From: Chromatiaceae bacterium
Lineage (GTDB): Bacteria; Pseudomonadota; Gammaproteobacteria; Chromatiales; Chromatiaceae
DNA: 41,199 nt
NCBI GenBank assembly: GCA_028277905.1
Contig: JANQFI010000074.1
Coordinates: forward strand, 1 to 41,199
Direction of reading: 5' to 3'
The notes under the pieces are model-generated. The model searched no databases. It had not been told where the DNA came from and saw only the letters and a list, made by a program, of their open reading frames with translations. This document shows, in pieces, positions 1 through 9,400 of this stretch. Positions within the stretch are counted from its first letter, which is position 1. Every line of letters begins with the position of its first letter. The position numbers and the translations under genes are program-made.

Positions 1-1
1 C

Positions 2-613
2 ACGATGGACTCGCCGGGCTCTGGAAGCAGCACGACACCAGAGTCGTCGGCACCGCCCGTCTCCACCGGCGGCCCGGTGTGCACCCTGACCTCGTTGCGC
101 GCGCCGACGCAGAGATCCGGGTGTCAGCGTCGCACGGTGGGAGGCCTGGAGGAGATCTACGAGCGCTTCAGGATGGAGGCGGACTTCTCAGGAGAGTGCC
201 GGTGCTGCGAGTATCGCCAGGAGGTCCGCGGACAGTTCACGCGCGCCGGAAGACCCGTCACGCACTGGCTGCCCAACCCGGCGGGTGGACGCCGACCTGT
301 GTTGCCGCGACCGCCTGACGGGGGTGATGCCAATTTCCGCGAGGACGGGCTGCATCCGCCTCCGGTCAATCAGAACGTCTACTACGGCCACCGCGATGAG
401 CCGCTCAACCTTGCTGACGATGACCAGTACCTACCCGACCGAGCGACCGGATGCCGGTATCTGGGCTTCGACGAGCCGGGGATCCGACAGGCCGATCCGA
501 CCGACAGGATCACGATGGATTTCGACTTCAGAGGACGGATCATCGACAGGTGCAACGGCGGCGCCGTCAAAGACGAGACCATCTGGACGATAACATGTGC
601 GTATACGCCCTGA
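2..613 (+). CDS. Unrecognised Cys-rich protein, probably C-terminal part (5' end may lie outside window)
   Basis: The frame is open from the window edge to a stop at 611-613; the first in-window ATG is at 5, so the real start may lie upstream. The first ~50 residues are Ser/Pro/Thr-rich and unconvincing, but from about residue 50 onward the composition looks like a real folded domain. It contains ECRCCEYRQEVRG, then an acidic EDG motif, YYGHRDE, DRATGCRYLGFDEPGI, and a hydrophobic/acidic tail with IIDRCN and a final Cys. The spaced cysteines and YGHR/DRATGC blocks recall uncharacterised bacterial proteins that I cannot name with certainty. It converges on polA, with about 80 bp between the two stops. 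No signal peptide or membrane segment is visible. The coding call for the C-terminal two thirds is moderate; function is unknown. Confidence 0.5.
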   Translation, partial: TMDSPGSGSSTTPESSAPPVSTGGPVCTLTSLRAPTQRSGCQRRTVGGLEEIYERFRMEADFSGECRCCEYRQEVRGQFTRAGRPVTHWLPNPAGGRRPVLPRPPDGGDANFREDGLHPPPVNQNVYYGHRDEPLNLADDDQYLPDRATGCRYLGFDEPGIRQADPTDRITMDFDFRGRIIDRCNGGAVKDETIWTITCAYTP

Positions 614-691
614 CGGCTCCGGCCGGATGCGGCGACCGCTCCTGAGGCAGCCTGCATCGAGCAAGGTTGGCACTCCCGACGGCGCTCCCGG

Positions 692-3406
692 TCAGTGCGC
701 CTGGTCCCAGTTGTCGCCGATGCCCGTGTCCACGATGAGCGGCACCTTGAGCTCGGCCGCCCCCTGCATGATGCCCTTGATGTGCGCGGCGGCGCTGTCC
801 ACTGTGTCTTCGGTTACTTCGAACACCAGCTCGTCGTGGACCTGCATGATCATGTGCACCTGGGGCTGCTCGATCTGGAGCCAGTGATCGACGCGGATCA
901 TGGCGCGCTTGATGATGTCGGCGGCGGTGCCCTGCATCGGAGCGTTGATGGCGGTGCGCTCGGCGGCGCTGCGGAGCTGATTATTGCTGTGGTTGATATT
1001 GGTCAGATACAGCCGGCGCCCGAACAGGGTCTCCACGTAGCGGTCGGTGCGGGCCTGCACGCGGATGCGTTCCATGAACTCGCGCACGCCTGGGTAGCGG
1101 GCGAAGTAGAGGTCCACGTATTCCTGCGCGATGCCGCGCTCGATGCCGAGCTGGCGGGCGAGGCCGAACGCGGACATACCGTAGATGAGGCCGAAGTTGA
1201 TGGCCTTGGCGCTGCGGCGTTGCTCCGGGGTGACCTCCTCGGGCAGCACGCCGTGGATCTCGGCGGCGGTGGCACGGTGGATGTCCTGCCCGGCCTCGAA
1301 GGCGGCGAGCAGCCGGGCATCGCCGGAGAGGTGCGCCATGATGCGAAGCTCAATCTGCGAGTAGTCCGCGGCCAGCATCTTGCAGCCAGGCTCCGGCACG
1401 AAGGCACGGCGGATGCGCCGGCCGTCTTCACTGCGGATGGGGATGTTCTGGAGGTTCGGGTCCGATGACGACAGCCGCCCGGTGGCGGCGACGGCTTGGT
1501 GATAGCTGGTGTGCACCCGGCCGGATTCGGGGTTGATGAGCGCCGGCAGCTTGTCGGTGTAGGTAGAGCGGAGCTTGGTGAGCCCCCTGTGCTCGACGAT
1601 GAGCCGTGGCAGCTCATAGCCGTCTGCGGCTAGCCGCTCGAGGACAGACTCGGACGTCGATGGCGCGCCCTTGGGCGTTTTGGCAATGACCGGCAGCTTC
1701 AGCTCGTCGAATAAGATGGCGCCGATCTGCTTGGGCGAGCCCAGATTGAACCTGCGCCCGGCTTCAGAGTATGCACGCTCCTCCAGCGTCACCGCACGCT
1801 CGGCGAGGCCGGCGCTCTGGACCCTGAGCGCCTCGGCGTCGATGCGCACCCCGGTACGCTCCATGCGCGAGAGCACCGGCACCAGCGGCAGCTCGATGTC
1901 TTGGTACACGGACGCAAGGGACGGGATCGCCCCTAGCTTGGGCCACAGCTCCCGGTGCAGCCGCAGCGTGATGTCGGCATCCTCGGCGGCGTAGTGGGCG
2001 GCTTGCTCCAGCGGGATCTGGTCGAAGCTGAGCTGCTTGGCGCCCTTGCCGGCAATATCCTCGAAGTGGATGGTGTCGACAGCCAGGTACTTCTTGGCGA
2101 GTGAGTCCATGTCGTGCCGGGTAGCGGTGCTCTCGAGCACATAGCTCTCCAGCATGGTGTCGTGGGCGATGCCGGCAAGCGCCAGACCATGGTTGGCGCA
2201 GACGGTCATGTCGTACTTGAGGTTCTGGCCTACCTTGGGCCGCTCCGGGTCCTCCAGCAGGGGCTTCAGCGTGCCCAGCACCTGCGCGCGATCGAGCTGC
2301 GCCGGCGCGCCGGGGTAGCTGTGCGCAACGGGCACATAGGCGGCCTCCAGGGCGCCGTCGTTGTCCACCGCGAAGGACAGGCCGACGATCTGCGCGCGCA
2401 TGTAGTCGAGGTGCGTGGTCTCGGTGTCGAAGGCGAAGAGCGGGGCCTTGGTGAGCTTGTCGATCCAGGCGTCGAAATCGGCCTCGTCCAGAACCAGCGC
2501 GTATTCCGGCTGCGCCGCGGCTGCGGCCCCTTCGGCCTCGTCGCCCGCACCGTCGTCGTTCAGCGTCGCGAGCAGCCGCTTGGACTCGACGCGCTGGTAC
2601 CAGGCGTGCAGAGTCTCGGTTTCCGGGTCGCCGGGGCTCAAGTCCGTCGGCCCGAAGTCCAGCTCCACATCCGTCTTGATGGTGATGAGCTCGCGGGACA
2701 TCGGCAGCCGGTGCAGGGTCGCCCGCAGGCCCTCGCCGATCTTGCCCTTGACCCTGTGGGCATTGGCGATGACGCCCTCGAGGTCACCATACTCCAGGAT
2801 CCACTTGGCGGCGGTCTTGGGGCCGCACTTGGGCACGCCCGGGATGTTGTCTATGCTGTCGCCCATAAGCGCCAGGTAGTCGACGATGTGGCGCGGCTGC
2901 ACGCCGAATTTCTCCTCTACGCCGGCCGGGTCCAGCACCGTGTCGGACATGGTGTTGATCAGGGTCACCTGCTCGTCCACCAACTGCGCCATGTCCTTGT
3001 CGCCGGTGGAGATCAGGGTCGGCAGGCCGTCGGCGGCGGCGCGGCGCGCCAGGGTGCCGATGACGTCGTCCGCTTCCACGTCGGGAACCTCCAGCAGCGG
3101 CAGCCCCATGGCACGGATGATCTCCTTCAGCGGCGCCAGCTGCTCGCGCAGCTCGTCCGGCATCGGCGGGCGGTTGGCCTTGTAGTCGGGGTAGAGCCGA
3201 TCACGAAACGTCGGCCCCGAGGCGTCGAAAACGACGCCGATGTAGTCCGGCTGCTGCTCGTCGATGAGCTTTCGCAGCATATTGAGCACGCCCACCAAAG
3301 CGCCAGTGGCCTCGCCGCGGGAGTTGGTCAGCTTGGGCAGGGCGTGGTAGGCGCGGAACAGATAGCCGGAGGCGTCCACCAGGACAAGTGGGTACCGGTC
3401 GGGCAT
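692..3406 (-). CDS. polA: DNA polymerase I
   Basis: DNA polymerase I fills gaps and removes RNA primers during Okazaki maturation and repair. The chosen start is the ATG at 3406 (MPDRYPLVLVD, 904 aa); a TTG eight codons upstream is open but would add only Pro/Thr residues. Residues 1 to ~290 form the 5'-3' nuclease (VEADDVIGTLA, GDSIDNIPGVPKCGPKTA). The proofreading domain is intact: DTET near residue 323, NLKYDMTV, and YAAEDADITL carry the acidic metal ligands. The polymerase domain has motif A DYSQIELR (~680), the O-helix RRSAKAINFGLIYG and motif C QVHDELVFEV (~855). Length is close to the 928 aa of E. coli PolI. The gene stands alone and is transcribed leftward; a palindromic repeat lies just upstream of its start. 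Identification is secure. Confidence 0.97.
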   Translation of the reverse strand: MPDRYPLVLVDASGYLFRAYHALPKLTNSRGEATGALVGVLNMLRKLIDEQQPDYIGVVFDASGPTFRDRLYPDYKANRPPMPDELREQLAPLKEIIRAMGLPLLEVPDVEADDVIGTLARRAAADGLPTLISTGDKDMAQLVDEQVTLINTMSDTVLDPAGVEEKFGVQPRHIVDYLALMGDSIDNIPGVPKCGPKTAAKWILEYGDLEGVIANAHRVKGKIGEGLRATLHRLPMSRELITIKTDVELDFGPTDLSPGDPETETLHAWYQRVESKRLLATLNDDGAGDEAEGAAAAAQPEYALVLDEADFDAWIDKLTKAPLFAFDTETTHLDYMRAQIVGLSFAVDNDGALEAAYVPVAHSYPGAPAQLDRAQVLGTLKPLLEDPERPKVGQNLKYDMTVCANHGLALAGIAHDTMLESYVLESTATRHDMDSLAKKYLAVDTIHFEDIAGKGAKQLSFDQIPLEQAAHYAAEDADITLRLHRELWPKLGAIPSLASVYQDIELPLVPVLSRMERTGVRIDAEALRVQSAGLAERAVTLEERAYSEAGRRFNLGSPKQIGAILFDELKLPVIAKTPKGAPSTSESVLERLAADGYELPRLIVEHRGLTKLRSTYTDKLPALINPESGRVHTSYHQAVAATGRLSSSDPNLQNIPIRSEDGRRIRRAFVPEPGCKMLAADYSQIELRIMAHLSGDARLLAAFEAGQDIHRATAAEIHGVLPEEVTPEQRRSAKAINFGLIYGMSAFGLARQLGIERGIAQEYVDLYFARYPGVREFMERIRVQARTDRYVETLFGRRLYLTNINHSNNQLRSAAERTAINAPMQGTAADIIKRAMIRVDHWLQIEQPQVHMIMQVHDELVFEVTEDTVDSAAAHIKGIMQGAAELKVPLIVDTGIGDNWDQAH

Positions 3407-3541
3407 GGGCGTTGTGGTCGGCGGCGGCAAAGCCCTAACCCTAACATGGGGTGCAGGGATTGGGGATGCAGGGATGCGGGGGTACGGCCTGTGGCCGTGC
3501 GCAGCGATAGGGAGCTACGCCGACGGATGTGTGGCCGACTT

Positions 3542-3714
3542 AGACGATTGCCGGAGATTCTCAGACCAGATTGCGCCGGTTCTCGGTCTGCCGTTCCTCG
3601 TCTGCCTGCAGGGAGTGCCAACAGGCGCATGGTCGTACTGCGCAACTGTTGCCGCGACGCAGCAGGCGGGCGAAAAGACAAGCCAGGCGGTCTGTTGGTT
3701 GACAGAAATCGCCT
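3542..3714 (-). repeat. Palindromic dispersed repeat, copy A (diverged)
   Basis: This is the most diverged copy (173 bp) of the family seen at 13793, 20348, 20508, 36879 and 40737. In this orientation it begins AGACGATTGCCGG and ends GACAGAAATCGCCT. The segment GCGGGCGAAAAGACAAGCCA near the right end is shared with copy B and is the complement of the left arm of copies C, E and F. The central part has drifted and lost the CAGAGCTCGACTCTG core. It fills the gap between polA and the gene to its right. Its last base is also the last base of that gene's TAA stop codon. Confidence 0.85.
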
Positions 3715-4280
3715 TAGGCGCAGGCGGCCTGCGGCAGCTCCGTCGTGAGTGGCCTCGCCAGTGGCGCCGAGCGGATCAGCGCCGGCGGCAGCTCGCGGTA
3801 AATGAGTCCGATGGGCGAGCGGCGCGACAGCGTCAGGATGCGCGTGCCGGTCGGGTACATCAGGTGATAGGCCTCGTACAGGTGCAGGTCTCTGCCCTGC
3901 TCCAGCAGCAGCCGCAGGGCGTCGATGACTGGGGCGGGGCACCGGCGCAGCGTGAGCCGGCCGAGGCGCAGGGTCTCGCTGCCCAGGTCCACGAGGGCCG
4001 GCGGCGTGACGGCCAGACCCAGCCGGCGCAACGGCCGCGGAGCGGCCGATTGCGCGGTGGGCGCGCGCAGCTCCTCGGCGAGCAGCCCGCCCAGCGCATG
4101 CTCATCACCGCCACGCAACCGGGCGCGGATGGCCGGATCCAGCATCAGCCCCAGCTGTGTCTCGCCCAGCAGCCAGCGCAGCCCCTGTTCGGCGTCGCGG
4201 AGCAGCTCGTGGAGGCCGAAGGCCTGCGCCCAACCTTTGAAATAGGCGCGATGACGGCGCAGGAGACGGGCGTCGGTCAT
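3714..4280 (-). CDS. Hypothetical protein, 188 aa
   Basis: The ATG at 4280 is preceded by a good Shine-Dalgarno sequence (CGAGGAGTACCGATC-ATG), so I prefer it to an upstream codon at 4337. The protein starts MTDARLLRRHRAYFKGW and has an amphipathic, helix-rich N-terminal half. A more beta-like C-terminal half includes YHLMYPTGTRILTLSRRSP and GLIYRELPPAL. No signal peptide or membrane span is visible. I do not recognise the family; the C-terminal block faintly recalls chorismate-lyase-like folds, but no catalytic motif supports that. The stop TAA is formed at the junction with repeat copy A. Codon use and the ribosome-binding site support a real gene. Confidence 0.65.
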   Translation of the reverse strand: MTDARLLRRHRAYFKGWAQAFGLHELLRDAEQGLRWLLGETQLGLMLDPAIRARLRGGDEHALGGLLAEELRAPTAQSAAPRPLRRLGLAVTPPALVDLGSETLRLGRLTLRRCPAPVIDALRLLLEQGRDLHLYEAYHLMYPTGTRILTLSRRSPIGLIYRELPPALIRSAPLARPLTTELPQAACA

Positions 4281-4689
4281 GATCGGTACTCCTCGGGGAT
4301 GGCAAGGGGATGCCAAGACGATGGCGAGATGTCCCATTAATATTGAGGCATCGACTCCTCTTTGTCCAGAATGTCAATGGTGGAATGCCATAGTGCTGCT
4401 CCCCGGACCACTTAAGGACGACACCTAAGGTCGGAAACCCGGACCATCGCGGCCAGGTCGTAGCTCTCGCGCGCTACACCATCTGGCGGCAGCCCGGTCA
4501 ATATCGGGCAACGTGCGCCGCGTCCGAGGATGGTCCGCGTGCCGGTGCTACCATCCGGCTAATGGGTCCTGGAGCCGCTGCCGTGCCCGCAGCCGGTCAC
4601 GCCGCGGGGCGGCGAAAGCCGCGGCACCGCCAACCTGAGTGACCACTGCTGGTCTTTGCCCCCTGCTCGCCACTGCCCTGTCATCTCTT
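4281..4689. other. Divergent intergenic gap (409 bp), little visible
   Basis: This gap separates the leftward 188-aa gene from the rightward propeller gene. A TTGACA hexamer occurs on the minus strand at 4377-4372, but no -10 element stands at 16-18 bp. An AT-rich spot (ATTAATATTG) lies at 4336-4345, nearer the leftward gene. I see no RNA gene and no repeat copy here. Confidence 0.4.
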
Positions 4690-6156
4690 ATGCCGCGGCT
4701 GCTGTGGATCCTGCTCTGTACCCTGCTCGGGCTCTCGCCCGCCGCCGGGGTCGCCCAGGCGTACAACTGGCTGGACAACCCGCAACTGATTATCCTCGGC
4801 GCGACCCTGGACCCGGAGACCAAGGTGTTGCGCATCAAGGGCGAGCACTTCGGCCTGCGCCTACCCAGGGTGACGCTGGACAACATGCCGCTGACGGTGC
4901 GCCGGGCGACGCAGAGCTTCATCGAGGCTGGGCCACTTCCCCCGGGCGTCGCCCCAGGCGGCCACATCCTGCGCGTCGTGGCGGGCGATGACCGCTCCCG
5001 CTTCGACGCCTTCAGCCTGCAGCTGGGTGCCGCCGCCAGCCGCCCGGCACCAGTGCTGCCGCCGGAGCCGGCGGGTGGCTTCAACCGGCTTGGCGTGCTG
5101 GACGCTGTCGGCGACGTGGGCTGGTCGCCCGCCATCGCCATCGGCCCCGACGGCATTCCCCTAGTGGCCTACCTGGACTATGGCAACCGCGAGCTGAAGG
5201 TCGCCCGCTGCACGGATACCGCCTGCACCAGTGCCAGCCACACCGTGGTGGACCCCGCAGGCAGCGTCGGCTGGTCCCTCGGGCTCGCCATCGGCGCCGA
5301 CGGTCTACCGATCATCGCCTATTTCGATAGCGAGCTGGGGGTGCTCAAGGTCGCGCGCTGCCAGGACGCCGGCTGCTTCAACGTGGACATCGCGGAGGTG
5401 GACGCCTCCGGTGATGCCGGCAAGTTCGTGGACATCGCCGTGCCCGACGACGGTCTGCCGGTGATCAGCTACTACGACAGCAACCACAATGACCTGTTGG
5501 TGGCCCTGTGCCGCGATGCCGCCTGCACCAGCGCCGCGCTGCGGCCGGTCGACACCGCCGGCGACGTCGGCTGGCACAACGCGATCGCCGTAGCGCCAGA
5601 CGGCACCCTGCTCTTCAGCTACTTCGACGCCAGCCGCCGCGACCTCAAATTCGCCCGCTGCCTGGATCGCGGGTGCAGCGAGACCGATGCCATCGCGCTG
5701 GATCTAGGGGGCGTCGGGATGGGCACCGACCTGCTGCTGGATGTCGCAGGGCTGCCCTTCATCGCCTACTGGGACTTCTTCAACGACGACCTCAAGGCCG
5801 CCCGCTGCCAGGACGCCGCGTGCGATGCCGTGACGCTCAGCCGCATCGACACCGGCGGCTCCGTGGGCGCCCACCCCGCCGTGGCCCTGGGCGCCGACGG
5901 CCTGCCGGTGATCGCCTACCACGACCACACCAACAGTGACATCAAGGTCGCGCACTGCCGCGATCCAGACTGCACCAGCGCCTCCGTCGTGACCCTAGAC
6001 GCGCACGGCTCGGTGGGCTGGCACATCGACCTGGCCGTCGGCCGCGACGGACTGCCGGTGGTGGTCTATTACGACGAGACCAACGGCGACCTCAAAGTGG
6101 CGCATTGCGCCGACCGCGGCTGCACCCGCGCGCCACCCCCGCTGTCCCCGTTCTGA
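4690..6156 (+). CDS. Secreted protein with seven tandem repeats, predicted seven-bladed beta-propeller
   Basis: From the ATG at 4690 the product has a classic signal peptide (MPRLLWILLCTLLGL...AGVAQA) with likely cleavage before YNWLDN. A GTG at 4639 is open but would bury the signal. Residues ~30-125 resemble an IPT/TIG-like beta-sandwich (IILGATLD, LRIKGEHFG, GGHILRVVAG). From ~140 to the end there are seven tandem repeats of 48-52 residues. Each has the pattern hD..G.VGW...hAh..DGLPhIAYhD....DLKVARC.D..C, where h is hydrophobic. Every repeat keeps a Cys pair four residues apart (CTDTAC, CQDAGC, CRDAAC, CLDRGC, CQDAAC, CRDPDC, CADRGC). Seven repeats fit a closed seven-blade propeller. No catalytic motif is visible; binding or surface function is inference. 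No strong ribosome-binding site precedes the start. Confidence 0.85.
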   Translation: MPRLLWILLCTLLGLSPAAGVAQAYNWLDNPQLIILGATLDPETKVLRIKGEHFGLRLPRVTLDNMPLTVRRATQSFIEAGPLPPGVAPGGHILRVVAGDDRSRFDAFSLQLGAAASRPAPVLPPEPAGGFNRLGVLDAVGDVGWSPAIAIGPDGIPLVAYLDYGNRELKVARCTDTACTSASHTVVDPAGSVGWSLGLAIGADGLPIIAYFDSELGVLKVARCQDAGCFNVDIAEVDASGDAGKFVDIAVPDDGLPVISYYDSNHNDLLVALCRDAACTSAALRPVDTAGDVGWHNAIAVAPDGTLLFSYFDASRRDLKFARCLDRGCSETDAIALDLGGVGMGTDLLLDVAGLPFIAYWDFFNDDLKAARCQDAACDAVTLSRIDTGGSVGAHPAVALGADGLPVIAYHDHTNSDIKVAHCRDPDCTSASVVTLDAHGSVGWHIDLAVGRDGLPVVVYYDETNGDLKVAHCADRGCTRAPPPLSPF

Positions 6157-6402
6157 GTTACCAGGGCAGGCGCCTCCAGGCAAGCTCAATCCCCAATGGC
6201 CGGCGACCCGGGCGCTGCGCGCGGCCTGCCCGGCATTGGCGAGCACCCAAGGCCAACCGAACGCCGGTTGCGTCCGGCGGCATCATCGGTTAGGACCCGT
6301 CTTGCATTGGTCGTAAACTCTGCGGACTGGGGGCTTTGGCCGGTGCCCGTATTCGGGCATCAGCCATCGCCGGGGGCTGAGCTTCAGCGTGCGGGGAGAT
6401 TG

Positions 6403-9400
6403 ATGGCAGAACAGCGATCCAGGGGCGGCCTCAAGTGGGTGCGCGACGAGCTACTCGCCAACCTGGAGCGGATCCGGACCCAGGTGCGCGTGGGCGGAGA
6501 CACGGGCGACGCGGTGACGCTGCTGTTCGAGATGCGCGCTGTGCTGATGGCCTTGCCGCTGCCGGCGGCGGCAACCCTCGTCGAGGAGATGCAGCGCACC
6601 TGCGAGCAGCTGATCAAAGGGGCCGCGGTCAACGCCGAGCAGGCGCGGGAGTCGGTCTCGCTGGCGGGGCTGCAGCTGGACGAGCATCTGCGCCGCAGCG
6701 ACGCCGGCGAGAGCCAGGACCCGCTCGCACTGCTGGCCAGCATCAACGACCTGCGTCACGCACGCGGCGTGCCGTCTATGAGCTCGGCAGAGCTGCTGAT
6801 CCCCTCCTCGGTCCTGGCGCAGAGCGAGCAGGTGGCCCCCGACGCGCTTGCCGCGCTGGTGCGCTTGGCGCTGAAGGTGCGCCCGCACTTCCACCGCTAC
6901 TTGGTGCGCTGGTTCAGTGGCGACAACGCCAACGAGGGCCTGCTCGGCCTCTCACGGCTGTTCAACCACATGCGCCGCTATTTCAAGCAGGGACCAGTGC
7001 ACGAGCTCTTCCTCGCCGCAGAGGCCGTCGTGGACGGCCTGCTGGACGGCAAGATCGAGCCGGACGCCCCCACCAAGGCCCTGCTGGGCCGGCTGGACAA
7101 GGTACTGAAGCCGCTCACCGCCGCGGTACCGGAGTGGCCGGCGGACCTCGCGCAGGCGCTCATCGGCGACCTCTTGGCGCGCATTGCGCAGATGCCGCCG
7201 GGTGCGCCCGCGGTGCAGGAGCTCGAGCGCATCTACGGCCGCAGTCTGACGGATGATGCGCACGCCGACAGCATCGGCCAGTTCGCCGAGAACGACACCG
7301 CCCCTATGCTGGATGCGCTGCGCCGCGAGCTGGACAACATCGCCGCGCCGCTGCTGCAGAGCGACCGTGGGCGACCCGATCCCCACGCCGTGGGTGTCAC
7401 GTCACGCCGGCTCGCGCGGCTCGCCGAATCGCTCTCGGCCCTGAATCTGGAGGCGGCGGCGACGCGCATCCGGCGCTGCGAGCAGGCATTGGAGATCGAG
7501 GCCCGTGCCGGCTTCGCCGACGCCGGGCGGCTCGGCGACGTCCTGCGCACGCTACGCCAGGTAGACGGCGAGCTCGCCGCCTGTGCCGAGCTGGCCGCAC
7601 CTCCGCCCGGCAGCGCAGCGCAGCGCGCGGCTCCGCGTGCGCGCGACACCGTCGCCGCGACCCTGCGCGAGACACGCGCCGCGCTGGCCCGCGCCCGCCT
7701 CGCCATCGGCAATGGGCCCATGACGCCGGCCCAGGGCAGTCAGCTCGCCGATGCCTATCGCTCGCTGCAAGGGCTCGCCGGCACCTTACTCGGCATCGGC
7801 GAGGCCGAGCCGGCACGCCTCCTGGACGCCTTGGCGGCACAGTTGCGCATCCGTTACCTGGACCCTGGCCAGGTGCCGGGCGAAGCCGGTGTCGAGCTCA
7901 TCGGCCGAGCGCTGGCGGCGGTGGACATCCACCTGGAGGATCGCCTGGAGCGCGACGTCACCGACATACGCATGATCGCCGAGGCAGACTATGCCATCGA
8001 GCGCCTGTCCGGTCTGCTGCGTCCGGACGAGGAGGTGGATGGCGACTCCGAGGCCACGGACTCGCTGCCCTGGTCCGAGGCCTCGCAGTCGATCAACCTG
8101 GAGTTCCTGAACCTGTTCCTAGACGAGGCCCAAGACGAGCTGGAGATCATTCGCACCCAGCACGAACGTTGGACCAGGGACCGCCGCGACGACGTGGCGC
8201 TGTCTATCATGCGGCGCTCATTACAGACCCTGAAGAACAGCGGCAGCCTCGTGGGCGCGCGCCACCTGGCGGACCTCGCCCGCAACACCGCCACGGTGCT
8301 GGAGCGCCTGCTGGACGGCGAGCTGCCGGCAGACCTCGCCGCGGCAGACTTTCTGGCAGACGTGGTGGCGATGCTGCCAGAGATCATCGACGCCGAGGCA
8401 CAGGGCCGCAAGGCCCCCACTGCCAACCTGATGCGCGCCGCTAAGGCCCTGCTCGCCGCGGGTCCTGACACAGGGGGCGGCGGCAATGTGGTCCAGCTGC
8501 CCCTAGGCGGTGCTCCAGCCCCCGATGCCATGTCCTCCAGTGCGGCGGCCCCCAGTCCTACAGCACGCGAAGCCGAGGAGGAAATCGGGATGCCTGGTGG
8601 CGCGGCAGCGTCGGCGCCGGTCGCTGCCGACGAGGACCTGGAGGAGCTACTCGCCGGCGACGACCTGCTCGAGATCTTCACCGGAGAGGCAGAGGAGATC
8701 ATCGATGCGCTCGACGCCCAGCTACGGCGATGGCGCGACCACGGACTGGACGCCGAAGGCGTTGCCACGGCACGCCGGCGCCTGCATACCCTGAAGGGCA
8801 GCGCGCGTATGGCCGGGCTCGCACCCGTCGGGGACCTGAGTCATGCATTGGAATCCCTGCTCGCCGGCGCCGAAGCCCTGCCGGCGGTTGCCGGCAGCCA
8901 GCTCGGGGCGCTGTTGCAGCGGGGTTTGGATAGGCTCTCGGCCCAGATTACCGCCGCGGGCCAAGGCGTCCCAGTGGCGCTGCCCGACAGTCTGCTCGCC
9001 GACATTGCCGCGGCGACGCCGGAGCCGGCCGCAGGCGCGGCAGTACAGGCCGCAGAGGGGCCGCGGGCGCCCGCTGACGGGGGAGGCGACGCAGTGCTCC
9101 GCGGTGACGACCCCGCCACCCAGCTCCGTGTCGGCGCTGACTGGCTGGACGGCGTCATCAACCGCTCCGGCGAGGTGGGCGCCTTCCGCGCGCGGCTGGT
9201 GCAGCAGAACGCCAGGCTCGGCTTCCGACTCGCCCAGCTGGAGGATGGCCTGAAGCGCGTCGCCCGGCGTCTCGACACCCTGGTGGAGCAGGATCGGGAG
9301 GCGCCCCCGGCGGCGGCCGATGAGTCGGGCGGCGAAGCCGCCCATACCCTGCAGGAGGCGGCGGCGCTGCTGGAGGAGTCCCGCGCCGTCACGGCCGCGA

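Noticed and set aside
3430..3446. CCCTAACCCTAAC telomere-like motif upstream of polA
   Set aside because: Only two units occur in the middle of a chromosome near the polA start; chance is the simplest explanation.
2114..3748. Long frame of 544 codons antisense to polA
   Set aside because: It is the opposite-strand shadow of a secure polA gene; long antisense frames are expected at this GC content and it has no domain.
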